DNA of 34,366 nt from Streptomyces sp. MBT65. Lineage in GTDB: Bacteria > Actinomycetota > Actinomycetes > Streptomycetales > Streptomycetaceae. The notes under the pieces are model-generated. The model was not told the DNA's origin and did not search any database. It saw nothing but the letters and a program-made list of their open reading frames with translations. Positions 15,695-24,068 of the stretch are shown piece after piece. Both the position numbers and the translations under genes were made by a program. The stretch's first letter is position 1; the number at the start of each line of letters is the position of its first letter. The stretch is from the NCBI RefSeq assembly GCF_016612545.1, contig NZ_JAENRY010000115.1:1-34366 (forward strand). Direction: 5' to 3'.

Positions 15695-16719
15695 GCACCG
15701 CCGCACCCCGGTTGGCCACCGTGGAGGCCCGGCGCTCGCCGGGCCCCTGGCGGACGGCCGGCGCCGACCTGTCGCGCAACAGGTCGGCGCTGGCCGCGGC
15801 CGTCGTCCTCTTCCTCGTCGTCCTGGCGGCCCTGTGCGCACCGCTGTACGCGCACCACATCGCCCACACCGACCCCTTCCAGTCCCATGTCTCCGGCACC
15901 ACGGTCGTCGACGGGAAGACCGTGCCGGTGCTCACCCCGAGCAGCACCGGCCTCGGCCTCGGCGTCACCCCGATCGGCCCGACCTGGGACCCCGCCCACT
16001 ACTTCCTCGGCGCCGACAACCAAGGGCGCGACGTCATGGCCCGGCTGCTCTACGGCGGCCGGACGAGCCTGTTCATCGGGTTCACGGCCGCGCTGCTCAC
16101 CTGCGCTCTCGGTACGGTCGTCGGAGTCGTCGCCGGGTACGCGGGCGGTGTCGTGGACGCGGTCATCTCCCGTGTCCTGGACGTCATCTGGGCCTTCCCG
16201 GTGTACCTGCTCGCGATCTGTCTCTCGGTCGTCCTGCTCACCAATGGGCTGCATCTCGGCCCGCTCACCGTCGAGGCGGGAAGTCTCTGGCTGCCCGTCT
16301 CGATCATCGCGGCGATCTATGTGCCTTACATCGCACGGCCCTTGCGCGGTCAGGTGCTGGTGCTGCGCAACAAGGAGTACATCCAGGCGGCCATCGGCTC
16401 CGGGGCGCCGACCGCGCGCATCCTGCGCCGCGAGGTGCTGCCGAACGTCCTGCCCACGGCCATCGTGTTCGTCCCGCTGATGACCGCGCTCGCGATGCTC
16501 ACGGAGTCTGCGCTCTCGTTCCTGTCCGTCGGTGTCCAACCCCCGGACGCCAGTTGGGGCACGATCATCGAGGACGGACTCGGGCTGCTCTACACCCGGC
16601 CGGCCGTGACGATCGCGCCCGGTCTGCTGATCGCGCTGACCACGGCGGCCCTCAACGTCCTCGGCGACGGCGTGCGCGACGCGCTCGACCCGGGCGCCCG
16701 GCTGCGCGGAGGGGTGTGA
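15691..16719 (+). CDS. ABC transporter permease, DppC/OppC type
   Basis: A 342-residue inner-membrane permease. After a basic N-terminus come a first hydrophobic segment (LAAAVVLFLVVLAALCAPLY), a periplasmic-type loop of about 85 residues with FLGADNQGRDVMARLLYGGR, and the BPD_transp_1 domain. The EAA loop is seen as EYIQAAIGSGAPTARILRRE; the C-terminal SVGVQPPDASWG followed by an Asp near the end is typical of DppC. GTG 15691 overlaps the binding-protein stop by 4 bp. The frame is open far upstream, but that part is read-through of the binding-protein gene. The C-type permease precedes the B-type gene here, opposite to the common dppBC order. It pairs with the next gene to form the channel. 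Confidence 0.92.
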   Translation: MSTAAPRLATVEARRSPGPWRTAGADLSRNRSALAAAVVLFLVVLAALCAPLYAHHIAHTDPFQSHVSGTTVVDGKTVPVLTPSSTGLGLGVTPIGPTWDPAHYFLGADNQGRDVMARLLYGGRTSLFIGFTAALLTCALGTVVGVVAGYAGGVVDAVISRVLDVIWAFPVYLLAICLSVVLLTNGLHLGPLTVEAGSLWLPVSIIAAIYVPYIARPLRGQVLVLRNKEYIQAAIGSGAPTARILRREVLPNVLPTAIVFVPLMTALAMLTESALSFLSVGVQPPDASWGTIIEDGLGLLYTRPAVTIAPGLLIALTTAALNVLGDGVRDALDPGARLRGGV

Positions 16720-16724
16720 GAGCC

Positions 16725-17693
16725 ATGCTCCGGTTCATCGTCAAACGCTTCGCGTCCGCCCTGCTGGTGATGTTCGCGATCAGTGTGCTGGTCTTCCTGA
16801 TCTTCTTCGCCACACCGGGAGTCGACCCCGCCGCGCGCATCGCCGGGCGCAATGCCGACCCGGCGACACTCGCCCAGGTCCGGCACTCCTTCGGCCTCGA
16901 CCGGCCCATGCCCGTCCGCTACTTGCTGATGATGCGGCACCTGCTGATCGACCGTGACCTGGAGTCGTTCGTCAACCGCGGCTCCCGCGTCATCCCGCAG
17001 ATCGTGCAGGCCACCCCGGTGACCCTGTCGCTCGTCGTCGGCGCCGCGCTGATCTGGATGACGGCCGGCATCATCATGGGCACGGCCGCGGCGGCGTTGC
17101 GCGGAAAGGCGGCCGACCCGCTGATCATGCTCGTCGGGGTGGTCGGGGTCTCGCTACCGGCCTACTGGCTCGGCGAGGTCGTCAACCTCATCACCCAGAA
17201 GCAGCTGCACAGTTCGGTGTTCTCCTGGGTACCACCACCGGGCTACGTCGACCTGAGCCACGACCCCGGCCAGTGGGCCCTGCACCTCCTCTTCCCCTGG
17301 CTGACCCTCGCGCTGCTGTACGCCGGGATCTACGCCCGGCTGCTGCGCGGCGAGGTCGTCAGCGCGCTGAACGAGGACTACGTCCGTACCGCCCGCGCCA
17401 AGGGCCTCTCCGAGCGGCGCATCCTGATCCGGCACGCGCTGCGCTGCTCGCTGATCCCGATCGTGTCTCTGTTCGGCCTGGACTTCGGCGCGTTGGTCGG
17501 CGGGGCCGCACTGCTGACCGAGGTGGTCTTCGGCCTCCCCGGCATCGGCAAGCTCACCTTCGACGCCCTCCAGAACCTGGACCTGCCCGTGATCATGGGC
17601 ACCGTCCTGTACGCGGCGTTCTTCGTGGTCCTCGCCAACGCGCTGGTGGACATCCTGTACGCCCGACTCGACCCGAGGGCCCGCCATGCCTGA
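16725..17693 (+). CDS. ABC transporter permease, DppB/OppB type
   Basis: A 322-residue permease starting at ATG 16725, five bases after the preceding stop. It opens with the DppB-type RFIVKRFASALLVMFAISVLVF, then PGVDPAARIAGRNADP and LRHSFGLD-like text (VRHSFGLDRPMPVRYL). About six membrane segments follow, and the EAA loop is EDYVRTARAKGLSERRILIRH. The C-terminal segment has FGLPGIGKLTFDALQNLDLPVIMG, characteristic of the family. It forms the translocation pore with the DppC-type protein. The end overlaps the start of the first ATPase gene by 8 bp. Only weak ribosome-site sequence is visible (GAGAG), in line with translational coupling. Confidence 0.93.
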   Translation: MLRFIVKRFASALLVMFAISVLVFLIFFATPGVDPAARIAGRNADPATLAQVRHSFGLDRPMPVRYLLMMRHLLIDRDLESFVNRGSRVIPQIVQATPVTLSLVVGAALIWMTAGIIMGTAAAALRGKAADPLIMLVGVVGVSLPAYWLGEVVNLITQKQLHSSVFSWVPPPGYVDLSHDPGQWALHLLFPWLTLALLYAGIYARLLRGEVVSALNEDYVRTARAKGLSERRILIRHALRCSLIPIVSLFGLDFGALVGGAALLTEVVFGLPGIGKLTFDALQNLDLPVIMGTVLYAAFFVVLANALVDILYARLDPRARHA

Positions 17694-18732
17694 CCAACCC
17701 CTGCTGGACGTACGCGACTTGAGGGTGTCCTTCCGCACCCGCCGAGGCTCCGTCACCGTCGTCGACGGCCTGTCCTTCTCCGTGGACCCCGGCGAGATCC
17801 TGGGTGTGGTGGGCGAGTCGGGCTCGGGCAAGAGCGTCTCGATGCTGGCCGTGCTGCGTCTGCTGACGAGTCCGAACGTGACCGTCGAGGGCCAAGTCCA
17901 CTTCCGTGGCCGGGACTTGCTCACGCTCCCCGACAAGGAGATGCGGGCGGTACGGGGCCGGGAGATCGCCATGGTCTTCCAGGACCCGATGACCGCGCTC
18001 ACCCCCGTGTACACGGTGGGCTGGCAGATCGCCGAGCAGATCCGGGCGCACGAGAAGGTCTCCCGCAAGGAGGCGCACGAGCGTGCCGTCCGGCTGCTCT
18101 CCGACGTCGGCATCCCCGACGCGGCCTCCCGGGCGAACGCGTACCCGCACGAGTTCTCCGGCGGCATGCGCCAGCGCGCGGTCATCGCGATGGCCCTCTC
18201 CTGCGGCCCCGCGCTGCTGATCGCCGACGAGCCGACCACGGCGCTGGACGTCACCGTGCAGGCCCAAATACTCGACCTGATGCGGGAGTTGAACGCGGAT
18301 GGCTCGGCGGTCGTCCTCATCACGCACGACATGGGCGTCATCTCGCAGATCGCCGACCGGGTCCTCGTCATGTACGGCGGCCGGGCGGCCGAGGAGGGCC
18401 CGCGCCGTGCGGTGTTCCACGGACCGCGCCATCCGTACACCTGGGGGCTGCTGGACTCGGTGCCCCGGGTGGGCGGGCCCCGGCTGCGGCGGCTGCCCAC
18501 CATCGCGGGGATGCCGGTCGCACCGGGGAGCCTGCCGGAGGGGTGCGCGTTCGCACCCCGGTGCCGGTTGCGGCACGAACGGTGCGAGGAGCGGCCGGTG
18601 TTGAAGGACTTCGGTGAGAGCGCGCACCGCGATGCCTGCTGGCTGCCCGACGACGACCGCGGCTCGCTGCGCCTGACGGCACGGGCCGCGGCGAGCGACG
18701 TACCGGACCTGGACCGAGAGGCGACACCGTGA
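17686..18732 (+). CDS. ABC transporter ATPase, DppD/OppD type
   Basis: A 348-residue ATPase. Walker A is GESGSGKS (43-50), the Q-loop is in MVFQDPMTALTP, the signature is FSGGMRQR (157-164), Walker B is LLIADEPTTALD (from 177) and the switch His is in LITHDMGV. The C-terminal OppD/DppF extension is present, with CAFAPRCRLRHERC, a cysteine pattern often linked to an iron-sulfur site in this family. It hydrolyses ATP on the cytoplasmic face to drive import through the two permeases. ATG 17686 lies inside the last codons of the DppB-type gene, and the stop overlaps the next gene's GTG by 4 bp. Confidence 0.94.
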   Translation: MPDQPLLDVRDLRVSFRTRRGSVTVVDGLSFSVDPGEILGVVGESGSGKSVSMLAVLRLLTSPNVTVEGQVHFRGRDLLTLPDKEMRAVRGREIAMVFQDPMTALTPVYTVGWQIAEQIRAHEKVSRKEAHERAVRLLSDVGIPDAASRANAYPHEFSGGMRQRAVIAMALSCGPALLIADEPTTALDVTVQAQILDLMRELNADGSAVVLITHDMGVISQIADRVLVMYGGRAAEEGPRRAVFHGPRHPYTWGLLDSVPRVGGPRLRRLPTIAGMPVAPGSLPEGCAFAPRCRLRHERCEERPVLKDFGESAHRDACWLPDDDRGSLRLTARAAASDVPDLDREATP

Positions 18733-19730
18733 GCGCGCGATCGACGACGGCAGAGGTGCTGCTGCGCGCCTCGGACGTCACCAAGCACTACCCCCTGCGC
18801 GCGGACGGGTTCTCCACGCGCCGCAAGGTGCTCCGCGCCGTGGACGGGGTGTCGCTGGAGGTGCGCGGCGGTGAGACGCTCGGCATCGTCGGCGAGTCGG
18901 GGTGCGGCAAGTCCACGCTCGGCCGCTGCCTGGTCCGGCTCACCGAACTCACCGGCGGGCGGGTCGAGTTCGACGGCCAGGACATCAGCACGCTGTCCAC
19001 GCGCCGGCTGCGTCCCGTACGGCCGGGGATGCAACTGGTGTTCCAGGACCCGCAGGCCTCGCTGAACCCGCGCCGTCGCGCCGGGGACATCGTGGCGGAG
19101 CCGCTGCTCGTGCACCGCTACGGCGACGGTGCCTCGGTGCGCCGTCGGGTCGCCGAGCTCTTCGACGTCGTAGGACTGGCGGCGGCCCATCTGGACCGGT
19201 ATCCGCACGAGTTCTCCGGTGGTCAGCGGCAACGCATCGGGATCGCGCGGGCGTTGGCGACCAACCCGAAGCTGATCGTCGCCGACGAACCGGTGTCCGC
19301 GCTCGATGTGTCCATCCAGGCACAGGTGTTGAACCTGTTCGCTGATCTCCAGGAGGAGTTCGCGCTCACGTACGTGTTCATCGCGCACGACCTCGGGGTG
19401 GTCCGCCATGTGTCGGACCGGATCGCGGTCATGTATCTCGGGGAGATCGTCGAACTCGCCGAGACGGAGGCGCTGTACAAGGATCCCGCGCACCCTTACA
19501 CGCAGGCGTTGTTGTCGGCGGTCCCGGACATCGACGACGGTGCGGACACACCGCGTCGGGAACGGATCGTGCTCACCGGCGAGGTGCCCAACCCGGTGGA
19601 CAAGCCGACGGGGTGCCCGTTCCGCACCCGCTGTCCGTACGCGCGTGAGCTCTGCGCCACGGAACGGCCCCGGTTGACGATGACGGCCTCCGGTCGGCAC
19701 ACCGCCTGCCACTTCCCCTTGATCGACTGA
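18729..19730 (+). CDS. ABC transporter ATPase, DppF/OppF type
   Basis: A 333-residue ATPase, partner of the preceding one. It starts at GTG 18729 within the DppD stop (GTGA). Motifs: KHYPLRADGFSTRRK, typical of the DppF N-terminus; Walker A GESGCGKST (55-63); Q-loop LVFQDPQASLNPRR; signature FSGGQRQR (about 162-169); Walker B IVADEPVSALDVS; and His in IAHDLGVVRHV. The C-terminal CPFRTRCPYARELC is the family's cysteine-containing extension. With the DppD-type protein it would form the heterodimeric motor of the importer. It is the last gene of the unit; the DUF5990 gene follows 22 bp later and could be read from the same transcript. Confidence 0.94.
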   Translation: MSARSTTAEVLLRASDVTKHYPLRADGFSTRRKVLRAVDGVSLEVRGGETLGIVGESGCGKSTLGRCLVRLTELTGGRVEFDGQDISTLSTRRLRPVRPGMQLVFQDPQASLNPRRRAGDIVAEPLLVHRYGDGASVRRRVAELFDVVGLAAAHLDRYPHEFSGGQRQRIGIARALATNPKLIVADEPVSALDVSIQAQVLNLFADLQEEFALTYVFIAHDLGVVRHVSDRIAVMYLGEIVELAETEALYKDPAHPYTQALLSAVPDIDDGADTPRRERIVLTGEVPNPVDKPTGCPFRTRCPYARELCATERPRLTMTASGRHTACHFPLID

Positions 19731-19752
19731 GGGTACGGAGGGCGGACCCGGC

Positions 19753-20229
19753 ATGATGGCCCGTATGCACCTCCGCATCGACGCCGTAGACCTGCCCGGC
19801 CGTACCTTTCCCGCCCCCGCCGACAAGCCCGTCGCGAGGTACGACGACGTCCATGTCGCCGTGCAGCGCCGGGACCGGCCGGCCGAACTCCTCGAACCGC
19901 AGCCGGGGGACGCCGCGTCCGCGAGCTGGACGCTGGAGTGCACGACGGAGGAGACGCCGGACGGCATCGTGGTCAAGGGCCCTTATATGCAGCACCGGAT
20001 GGGCCTGCGGTTCGTCTATCTCTCGTGGGGGACGGTCGACGATGCCGGGCTCTTCACCATGTTCCGGCGCGCCAAGCTCATGCTCGACTCCGTGCCCGAG
20101 GACGTCCTGGCGGCCGCCGCGCGCGACGGTCTGCTGATCGGCCGGCTCGGTCTGACCGACGCGAACGGCGGTCCGCTGTGCGCGCGGGTCGATCCCCCGC
20201 ACATCACCTGGACCGCCGCCACGCGCTAG
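19753..20229 (+). CDS. DUF5990-like protein
   Basis: A 158-residue soluble protein. The sequence runs MHLRIDAVDLPGRTF, YDDVHVAVQRRDRP, then a beta-rich middle ending VVKGPYMQHRMGLRFVYLSWG, then MFRRAKLMLDSVP and a C-terminal segment GRLGLTDANGGPLCARV. I recall this pattern as DUF5990, common and uncharacterised in actinobacteria. GGAGG at 19738-19742 lies about 10 bases before ATG 19753; ATG 19756 and ATG 19765 (MHLRID) are alternatives. It shares strand and closeness with the ABC operon but has no visible link to peptide import. Its end is only 7 bp from the stop of the convergent LCP gene. Confidence 0.7.
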   Translation: MMARMHLRIDAVDLPGRTFPAPADKPVARYDDVHVAVQRRDRPAELLEPQPGDAASASWTLECTTEETPDGIVVKGPYMQHRMGLRFVYLSWGTVDDAGLFTMFRRAKLMLDSVPEDVLAAAARDGLLIGRLGLTDANGGPLCARVDPPHITWTAATR

Positions 20230-20236
20230 TCGTCGG

Positions 20237-21973
20237 TCAGGACGCCGAGTCCTTCTTGTTCGTCGCCAGTCGGTAGGCCTGGGTCGGGGTCATCGCGACG
20301 CCGTTCAGGCTGACCGTCTTGAAGGTGCTGACCTTGGCGCAGGACTTCGACTGGTCGGCGGTCGAGGCCTGGGCGTTGGACGTGGCCGCCTTGGTGTCGG
20401 CGGGGGCCGGGGACGAGGTGGCGCCGGGGTAGGTCGTACCGCTGGGCCAGTCCGTGCCGATCACCAGGGTCAGGCCGGTGCTGGTGCCCTGCTTGAGGTG
20501 CGAGGAGGCGAGGCCGAGCGCCCCGGCCACCGTCTGGGCCTCGGCCTTCTGGTCCGGGCCGTAGGTGAGCGTGGTCGTGGTGGCGCTGACGGAGGCGTTG
20601 CCGGTCGTGGTGCCGGAGCTGAAGCCGCCGCTTATCAAGGAGGTGGCGACCGTGGAGGCTCGTCCGCTGATGCTGGTGCCGTTCTCCACCGTCACCGCGA
20701 TCTGCGCGGCGGGTACGGCCACGGCCGTGGCGGTCGCGGTGGCCGCCGTGGACTTCTTGCCCGAAGAGGTGGTCAGCGACTGGTCGTTGGCGATCGTCGC
20801 GAACAGGCTCTTCGCCGCGGCGGCGGGGACGACCCGGTCGGCGTTGCTCGGGTCGGCGCCGGTCTGCATCGTGGTGAACGTCATGCGCTTCGTGGGGACC
20901 TTGTCGAGGTCCGCGGCGAGCCCGATGAGTTTCTTGACGGAGCCGAGGCCGGTGTCCACCGTGAGCGCCTTGGTGGCGGCGTCGGCCAGGTTGTAGACCG
21001 CCGTGGGGTCGGTGAGGGTGCCCGCGCTCTTGAACTTGCGGATCATCGCGCTCAGGAACAGATGCTGGGAGACGGTACGGCCGAGGTCGCTGCCGTCGCC
21101 GAAGCCGTGCCGGGAGCGGACGAACTCGAGGGCCGCGTTGCCCTTGAGGGTGTGGGTGCCCTTGGCGAGCTTCAGGTGCGAGTAGGTGTCGTAGACGTCG
21201 GCGTTCACGCACACCGAGACGCCGCCGACCGCGTCGGACATCTTCACCACACCGGAGAAGTCCATCTGCACGAAGTGGTCGATGGTGATGCCGGTGAGCT
21301 GGTGCACGGTCTTGACCTGGCACTCCTGGCCGTACTGCAGCGCGCTGTTGATCTGGCCGTAGTAGCCGGCCGTCGACTGGTTGCTGTCCGGGTCCTTGCA
21401 GGCGGGGACCTGGGTCATGGTGTCGCGGGGGATGCTCATCACGGTGGCGTTCGAGCGGTCGGCGGAGATGTGGACCACCATCTCCACGTCCGCGTTGCCG
21501 TTCCCGGTCTGCACGCCCGTCGTCGAGCAGCCGCCGCCGAGCTTGCAGTCGGTCGCGCTGGAGCGGGCGTCGCTGCCCATCACGAGGAGGTTGATCGGTG
21601 TGCGGCCGAAGGCGTCGGCCTTCTCCTTGCCGCCCGCGCCGTCGTCGATCGCGACGCTGTTGATGTTGCCGTTCAGGTGCTCGTAGAACCACCAGCCGAC
21701 ACCCGCGGTCCCCAGGATGATCACCGACAGGGATATCGCGCTGATCTTCAGCACCCGCTTGCCGCGCGGGGTCTCCTTGGCGCGGCGGCGCGAGGCGGCA
21801 CGACCGCCGTGCGCGCGGGATCCGCCGCGCGGGGCCTGCCGGGCCGCGGCGCGGGCGGCTGCCCGGCCACCGGTGGGCAGCGGCTCGTCGGCCTCACCCG
21901 CTCTCGGCCTGGGCACCCCTCGTGTGCGGCTGCGCGTGGCATGGCCCACGGGGCCGTCCCCGAGGTCGCTCAT
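20237..21973 (-). CDS. LytR-CpsA-Psr (LCP) family wall-polymer transferase with LytR_C domain
   Basis: A 578-residue protein. The N-terminal 73 residues are cytoplasmic and very rich in Arg and Ala; a single membrane segment (VLKISAISLSVIILGTAGVGWWFY, about 74-97) is followed by an extracellular part. The LCP catalytic core has NLLVMGSDAR, SIPRDT, INSALQYGQ, the D-F-S-G-V region and FVRSRHGFGDGSDLGR, whose Arg/Asp residues bind the lipid pyrophosphate and metal. A LytR_C domain (IAVTVENGTSISGRASTVATSL) and a Ser/Thr/Ala-rich linker follow. LCP enzymes attach glycans or teichoic-type polymers to peptidoglycan. ATG 21973 has GGAG about 7 bases upstream. The frame is open to 23578, but that part is antisense-free read-through of the next gene's strand in another frame. 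The glycosyltransferase upstream on the same strand is a likely pathway partner. Confidence 0.92.
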   Translation of the reverse strand: MSDLGDGPVGHATRSRTRGVPRPRAGEADEPLPTGGRAAARAAARQAPRGGSRAHGGRAASRRRAKETPRGKRVLKISAISLSVIILGTAGVGWWFYEHLNGNINSVAIDDGAGGKEKADAFGRTPINLLVMGSDARSSATDCKLGGGCSTTGVQTGNGNADVEMVVHISADRSNATVMSIPRDTMTQVPACKDPDSNQSTAGYYGQINSALQYGQECQVKTVHQLTGITIDHFVQMDFSGVVKMSDAVGGVSVCVNADVYDTYSHLKLAKGTHTLKGNAALEFVRSRHGFGDGSDLGRTVSQHLFLSAMIRKFKSAGTLTDPTAVYNLADAATKALTVDTGLGSVKKLIGLAADLDKVPTKRMTFTTMQTGADPSNADRVVPAAAAKSLFATIANDQSLTTSSGKKSTAATATATAVAVPAAQIAVTVENGTSISGRASTVATSLISGGFSSGTTTGNASVSATTTTLTYGPDQKAEAQTVAGALGLASSHLKQGTSTGLTLVIGTDWPSGTTYPGATSSPAPADTKAATSNAQASTADQSKSCAKVSTFKTVSLNGVAMTPTQAYRLATNKKDSAS

Positions 21974-22068
21974 CTGGCACTCCCACATAACGGTCGGGCC
22001 GTTCAGGCCGTTCGATGCTGCGGCCAGGGGCGCGCGGCCGTGTCGGGTCGAGTGAGGCGGGGTTCCCG

Positions 22069-22131
22069 TCTCACTTGTGTGGTTGCGCAATATAACAATC
22101 TCAGATGAGAACCTCGCAGGTCCTTTCTCAT
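22069..22131 (-). promoter_or_regulatory. AT-rich promoter region of the LCP gene with repeated TCTCA/TGAGA half-sites
   Basis: The 188-bp gap between the LCP start and the glycosyltransferase stop contains TCTCA at 22069, 22099 and 22127 and TGAGA at 22106. ATGAGAA (22105-22111) and TTCTCAT (22125-22131) form a 7-bp inverted repeat with a 13-base spacer, and TCTCA-GA-TGAGA (22099-22110) forms a second. A -10-like TATATT on the minus strand lies at 22089-22094. Half-site spacing of 28 to 30 bp is near three helical turns. No regulator is encoded beside it, so the ligand is unknown. Confidence 0.42.
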
Positions 22132-22161
22132 TTACGGGATATCCTTTTACGTCAAAGTCGG

Positions 22162-23919
22162 TCAACTGATCGGAATCCGCGCGGTGGTGATGGTCATCGG
22201 GGTACCGGTCACGGCGATGAGATAGAAGCGGGGATGCGACCCGCCCGGCACCCGCCGGACACCGCCGGGCGGTGTCACGACGTAGGTCGTGGAGGCGTGC
22301 GGGGCGAGGGACGCCGGGCCGCCGGAGGCGGTCCACCAGTCGGAGGCGCCCTGTCCGAGCCGGCTGGCGAAGTGCGGGGTGAGCCGGGTGCCTGTGACGT
22401 TGACGACCCGGACCACGAGGCGGGTGATGTCCCGATGCCCGGACCGCTCCGCGAAGCTCGGTGTGACGTTCATCCGCAGCGGCGGCGCACTGGCCGCGGC
22501 GACCGTCGCGCACACCACGGCGGGCGCGAGGAGCCCCGCCGCGAGGACGGCCCTGGCCCGATGTCCGGTCAGGTGCGGGATGCGGGGCTGCCAGGCCGAG
22601 GCGAGCGCGGCGGCGGGGACGGTGGCGGCCGCCGCGAGCCACAGCGGGGTCATCATCAGGAAGTAGCCGTCCTGGGACCGGGTGGCCAGGTAGAAGCTCA
22701 GCCAGGGCAGCACGGTGATCGCCGGGCCCAGCCGTCGTACGAAGAGCAGCGTGGCGGCGAGCAGGCCGCACAGGAGCAGGATGCTGCCGTAGGAGTAGTA
22801 GTCGAGATGTCGGCTGCCCGCGGTGAAGTAGTACGAGATCCCCATCAGGCCCTGGCCGTGCAGGATCGCCTTCTGGGTGAGCGGGAGCAGCAGGCCGTGC
22901 AGCCAGGTGGGGAAGTCCTGGGTGGCGAAGTAGGCGTTGATCGCGGCCCAGGTGAGGGCGGCGGTGCCGGTGTAGCGGGCGACCACGCCGAGGGCGAGCC
23001 GGGGGCCGAGGTCGCCGCGCCGGACGGCGTAGAGGCCGACGAGGAGGAACGGCGTGAGGAACCAGGCGAGTTGCTGGGTGGCGCAGGCCGCGCCGAGGCA
23101 GAGGGCCTGGAGCACTCCGGGGAGTCCGAGCCGGCCGCCGACTCCGGTGTCGGGCCAGCGGACCACCACCGGGATCAGGAGCACCAGGGCGAGGACGGCG
23201 GGGTAGCCGGAGTACGCGTAGCCGGGCAGGAAGCCGAAGCCGAGGCACACGGCGGTGGCACCCGAGCGCCAGGGGGCCGGGAGCAGCCGCCACAGCAGGA
23301 CGGCGCCCGCCAGCAGCGCGCCGGTGGTGACGAGGGTGGCGGCGGCCGTCGAGTGGATCACGGCGTGGACGGGCGCGGCGAGCAGCGCGGTCAGGGGTGG
23401 ATAGCCGTAGGTGTAGTCGGCGCCGCCCGACATGGTCTTGGTGATGCCGACCGAGGATCTGTCGAACAGCCAGGGCCAGGGCTGGCCGTAGACGGGGTGT
23501 CCGTGCAGGATCTGGGTCGCGGCCTGCGCGGTGAGCACGCCCTCGTCGGTGCCGGCGTGGTTGAGCCAGTAGCCGCACAGGACGAGTGCGACGGCGAGCG
23601 CCAGGACGCCCGCGTCCACCCGGGTCAGGGCGCGCCGGGTGCGGGAGGTGAGGGCCAGGACGCCCGCGACGAGGATCCCGGCGTAGCAGACGGAGATGAT
23701 CGCGGCGACGGGCGGATGCGATGCCATCGCCCTCGTCCAGGCGTCACGGGTGCCGATGAACAGGCTGATCGCGGCGATCAGTGTCATCCCCCGGTGCAGT
23801 TGCTGCGGCGCGGCGGGCTCGGTCGCGGGCGGCCGGGCCCATCGCGGGCCCGCCGTCGAGGGCACCGTGTCGCGCTGCCTCAGCGGGAGCCCACCGCCGC
23901 CCCGGGGACCGTCGTCCAT
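22162..23919 (-). CDS. Polytopic GT-C type glycosyltransferase (GT87/DUF2029-like)
   Basis: A 585-residue membrane protein with roughly ten to twelve hydrophobic segments. After a short cytoplasmic N-terminus come a first segment (MTLIAAISLFIG), then VLALAVALVLCGYWL and the first outside loop with NHAGTDEGVLTAQA. Its Asp-Glu pair fits the acidic motif that GT-C enzymes carry in that loop. YTYGYPPLTALL is a pattern shared by lipid-linked-sugar mannosyl- or arabinosyl-type transferases. The last 110 residues form a soluble beta-rich outside domain (LRMNVTPSFAERS to the end). AAGGA 5 bases before ATG 23919 supports the start. Being upstream of an LCP gene on the same strand, it probably extends a polyprenyl-linked glycan later attached to the wall. 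Donor and product are unknown. Confidence 0.78.
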   Translation of the reverse strand: MDDGPRGGGGLPLRQRDTVPSTAGPRWARPPATEPAAPQQLHRGMTLIAAISLFIGTRDAWTRAMASHPPVAAIISVCYAGILVAGVLALTSRTRRALTRVDAGVLALAVALVLCGYWLNHAGTDEGVLTAQAATQILHGHPVYGQPWPWLFDRSSVGITKTMSGGADYTYGYPPLTALLAAPVHAVIHSTAAATLVTTGALLAGAVLLWRLLPAPWRSGATAVCLGFGFLPGYAYSGYPAVLALVLLIPVVVRWPDTGVGGRLGLPGVLQALCLGAACATQQLAWFLTPFLLVGLYAVRRGDLGPRLALGVVARYTGTAALTWAAINAYFATQDFPTWLHGLLLPLTQKAILHGQGLMGISYYFTAGSRHLDYYSYGSILLLCGLLAATLLFVRRLGPAITVLPWLSFYLATRSQDGYFLMMTPLWLAAAATVPAAALASAWQPRIPHLTGHRARAVLAAGLLAPAVVCATVAAASAPPLRMNVTPSFAERSGHRDITRLVVRVVNVTGTRLTPHFASRLGQGASDWWTASGGPASLAPHASTTYVVTPPGGVRRVPGGSHPRFYLIAVTGTPMTITTARIPIS

Positions 23920-23971
23920 GCTGTCCTTCTCCTCGCTCCGTCCCCGCCGGTCGGCTGTTCACGCCGGGGCA

Positions 23972-23995
23972 ACCTCCACTACATGTCGTAGAGGT
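23972..23995. promoter_or_regulatory. 24-bp near-perfect dyad, TetR-operator-like, upstream of the glycosyltransferase
   Basis: The arms ACCTCCACTAC (23972-23982) and GTCGTAGAGGT (23985-23995) are reverse complements at 9 of 11 positions, around a central AT. Length, symmetry and the central ACATGT resemble TetR-family operators. It lies 53 bp before the glycosyltransferase start and about 75 bp past the end of a decayed TetR gene. Whether it served that TetR protein or an unlinked regulator cannot be told. Confidence 0.4.
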
Positions 23996-24068
23996 GAAAG
24001 GAGCCGGTGAGGTTCACCAGGGGAAGGGAAGAGCTCGGCAAGTAAGAGGGCCTTGTCGTGACGGCCGG

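Noticed and set aside
20237..23578. A single 1113-residue fusion of glycosyltransferase-strand sequence and the LCP protein
   Set aside because: The part upstream of 21973 is the wrong frame of the glycosyltransferase gene and lacks its hydrophobic pattern; the LCP gene has its own ribosome site and ATG.
24004..24045. Tiny frame GTG AGG TTC ... TAA behind AAAGGAG
   Set aside because: Only about a dozen codons, with no homology; probably a relic or chance ribosome-site match near the scar.
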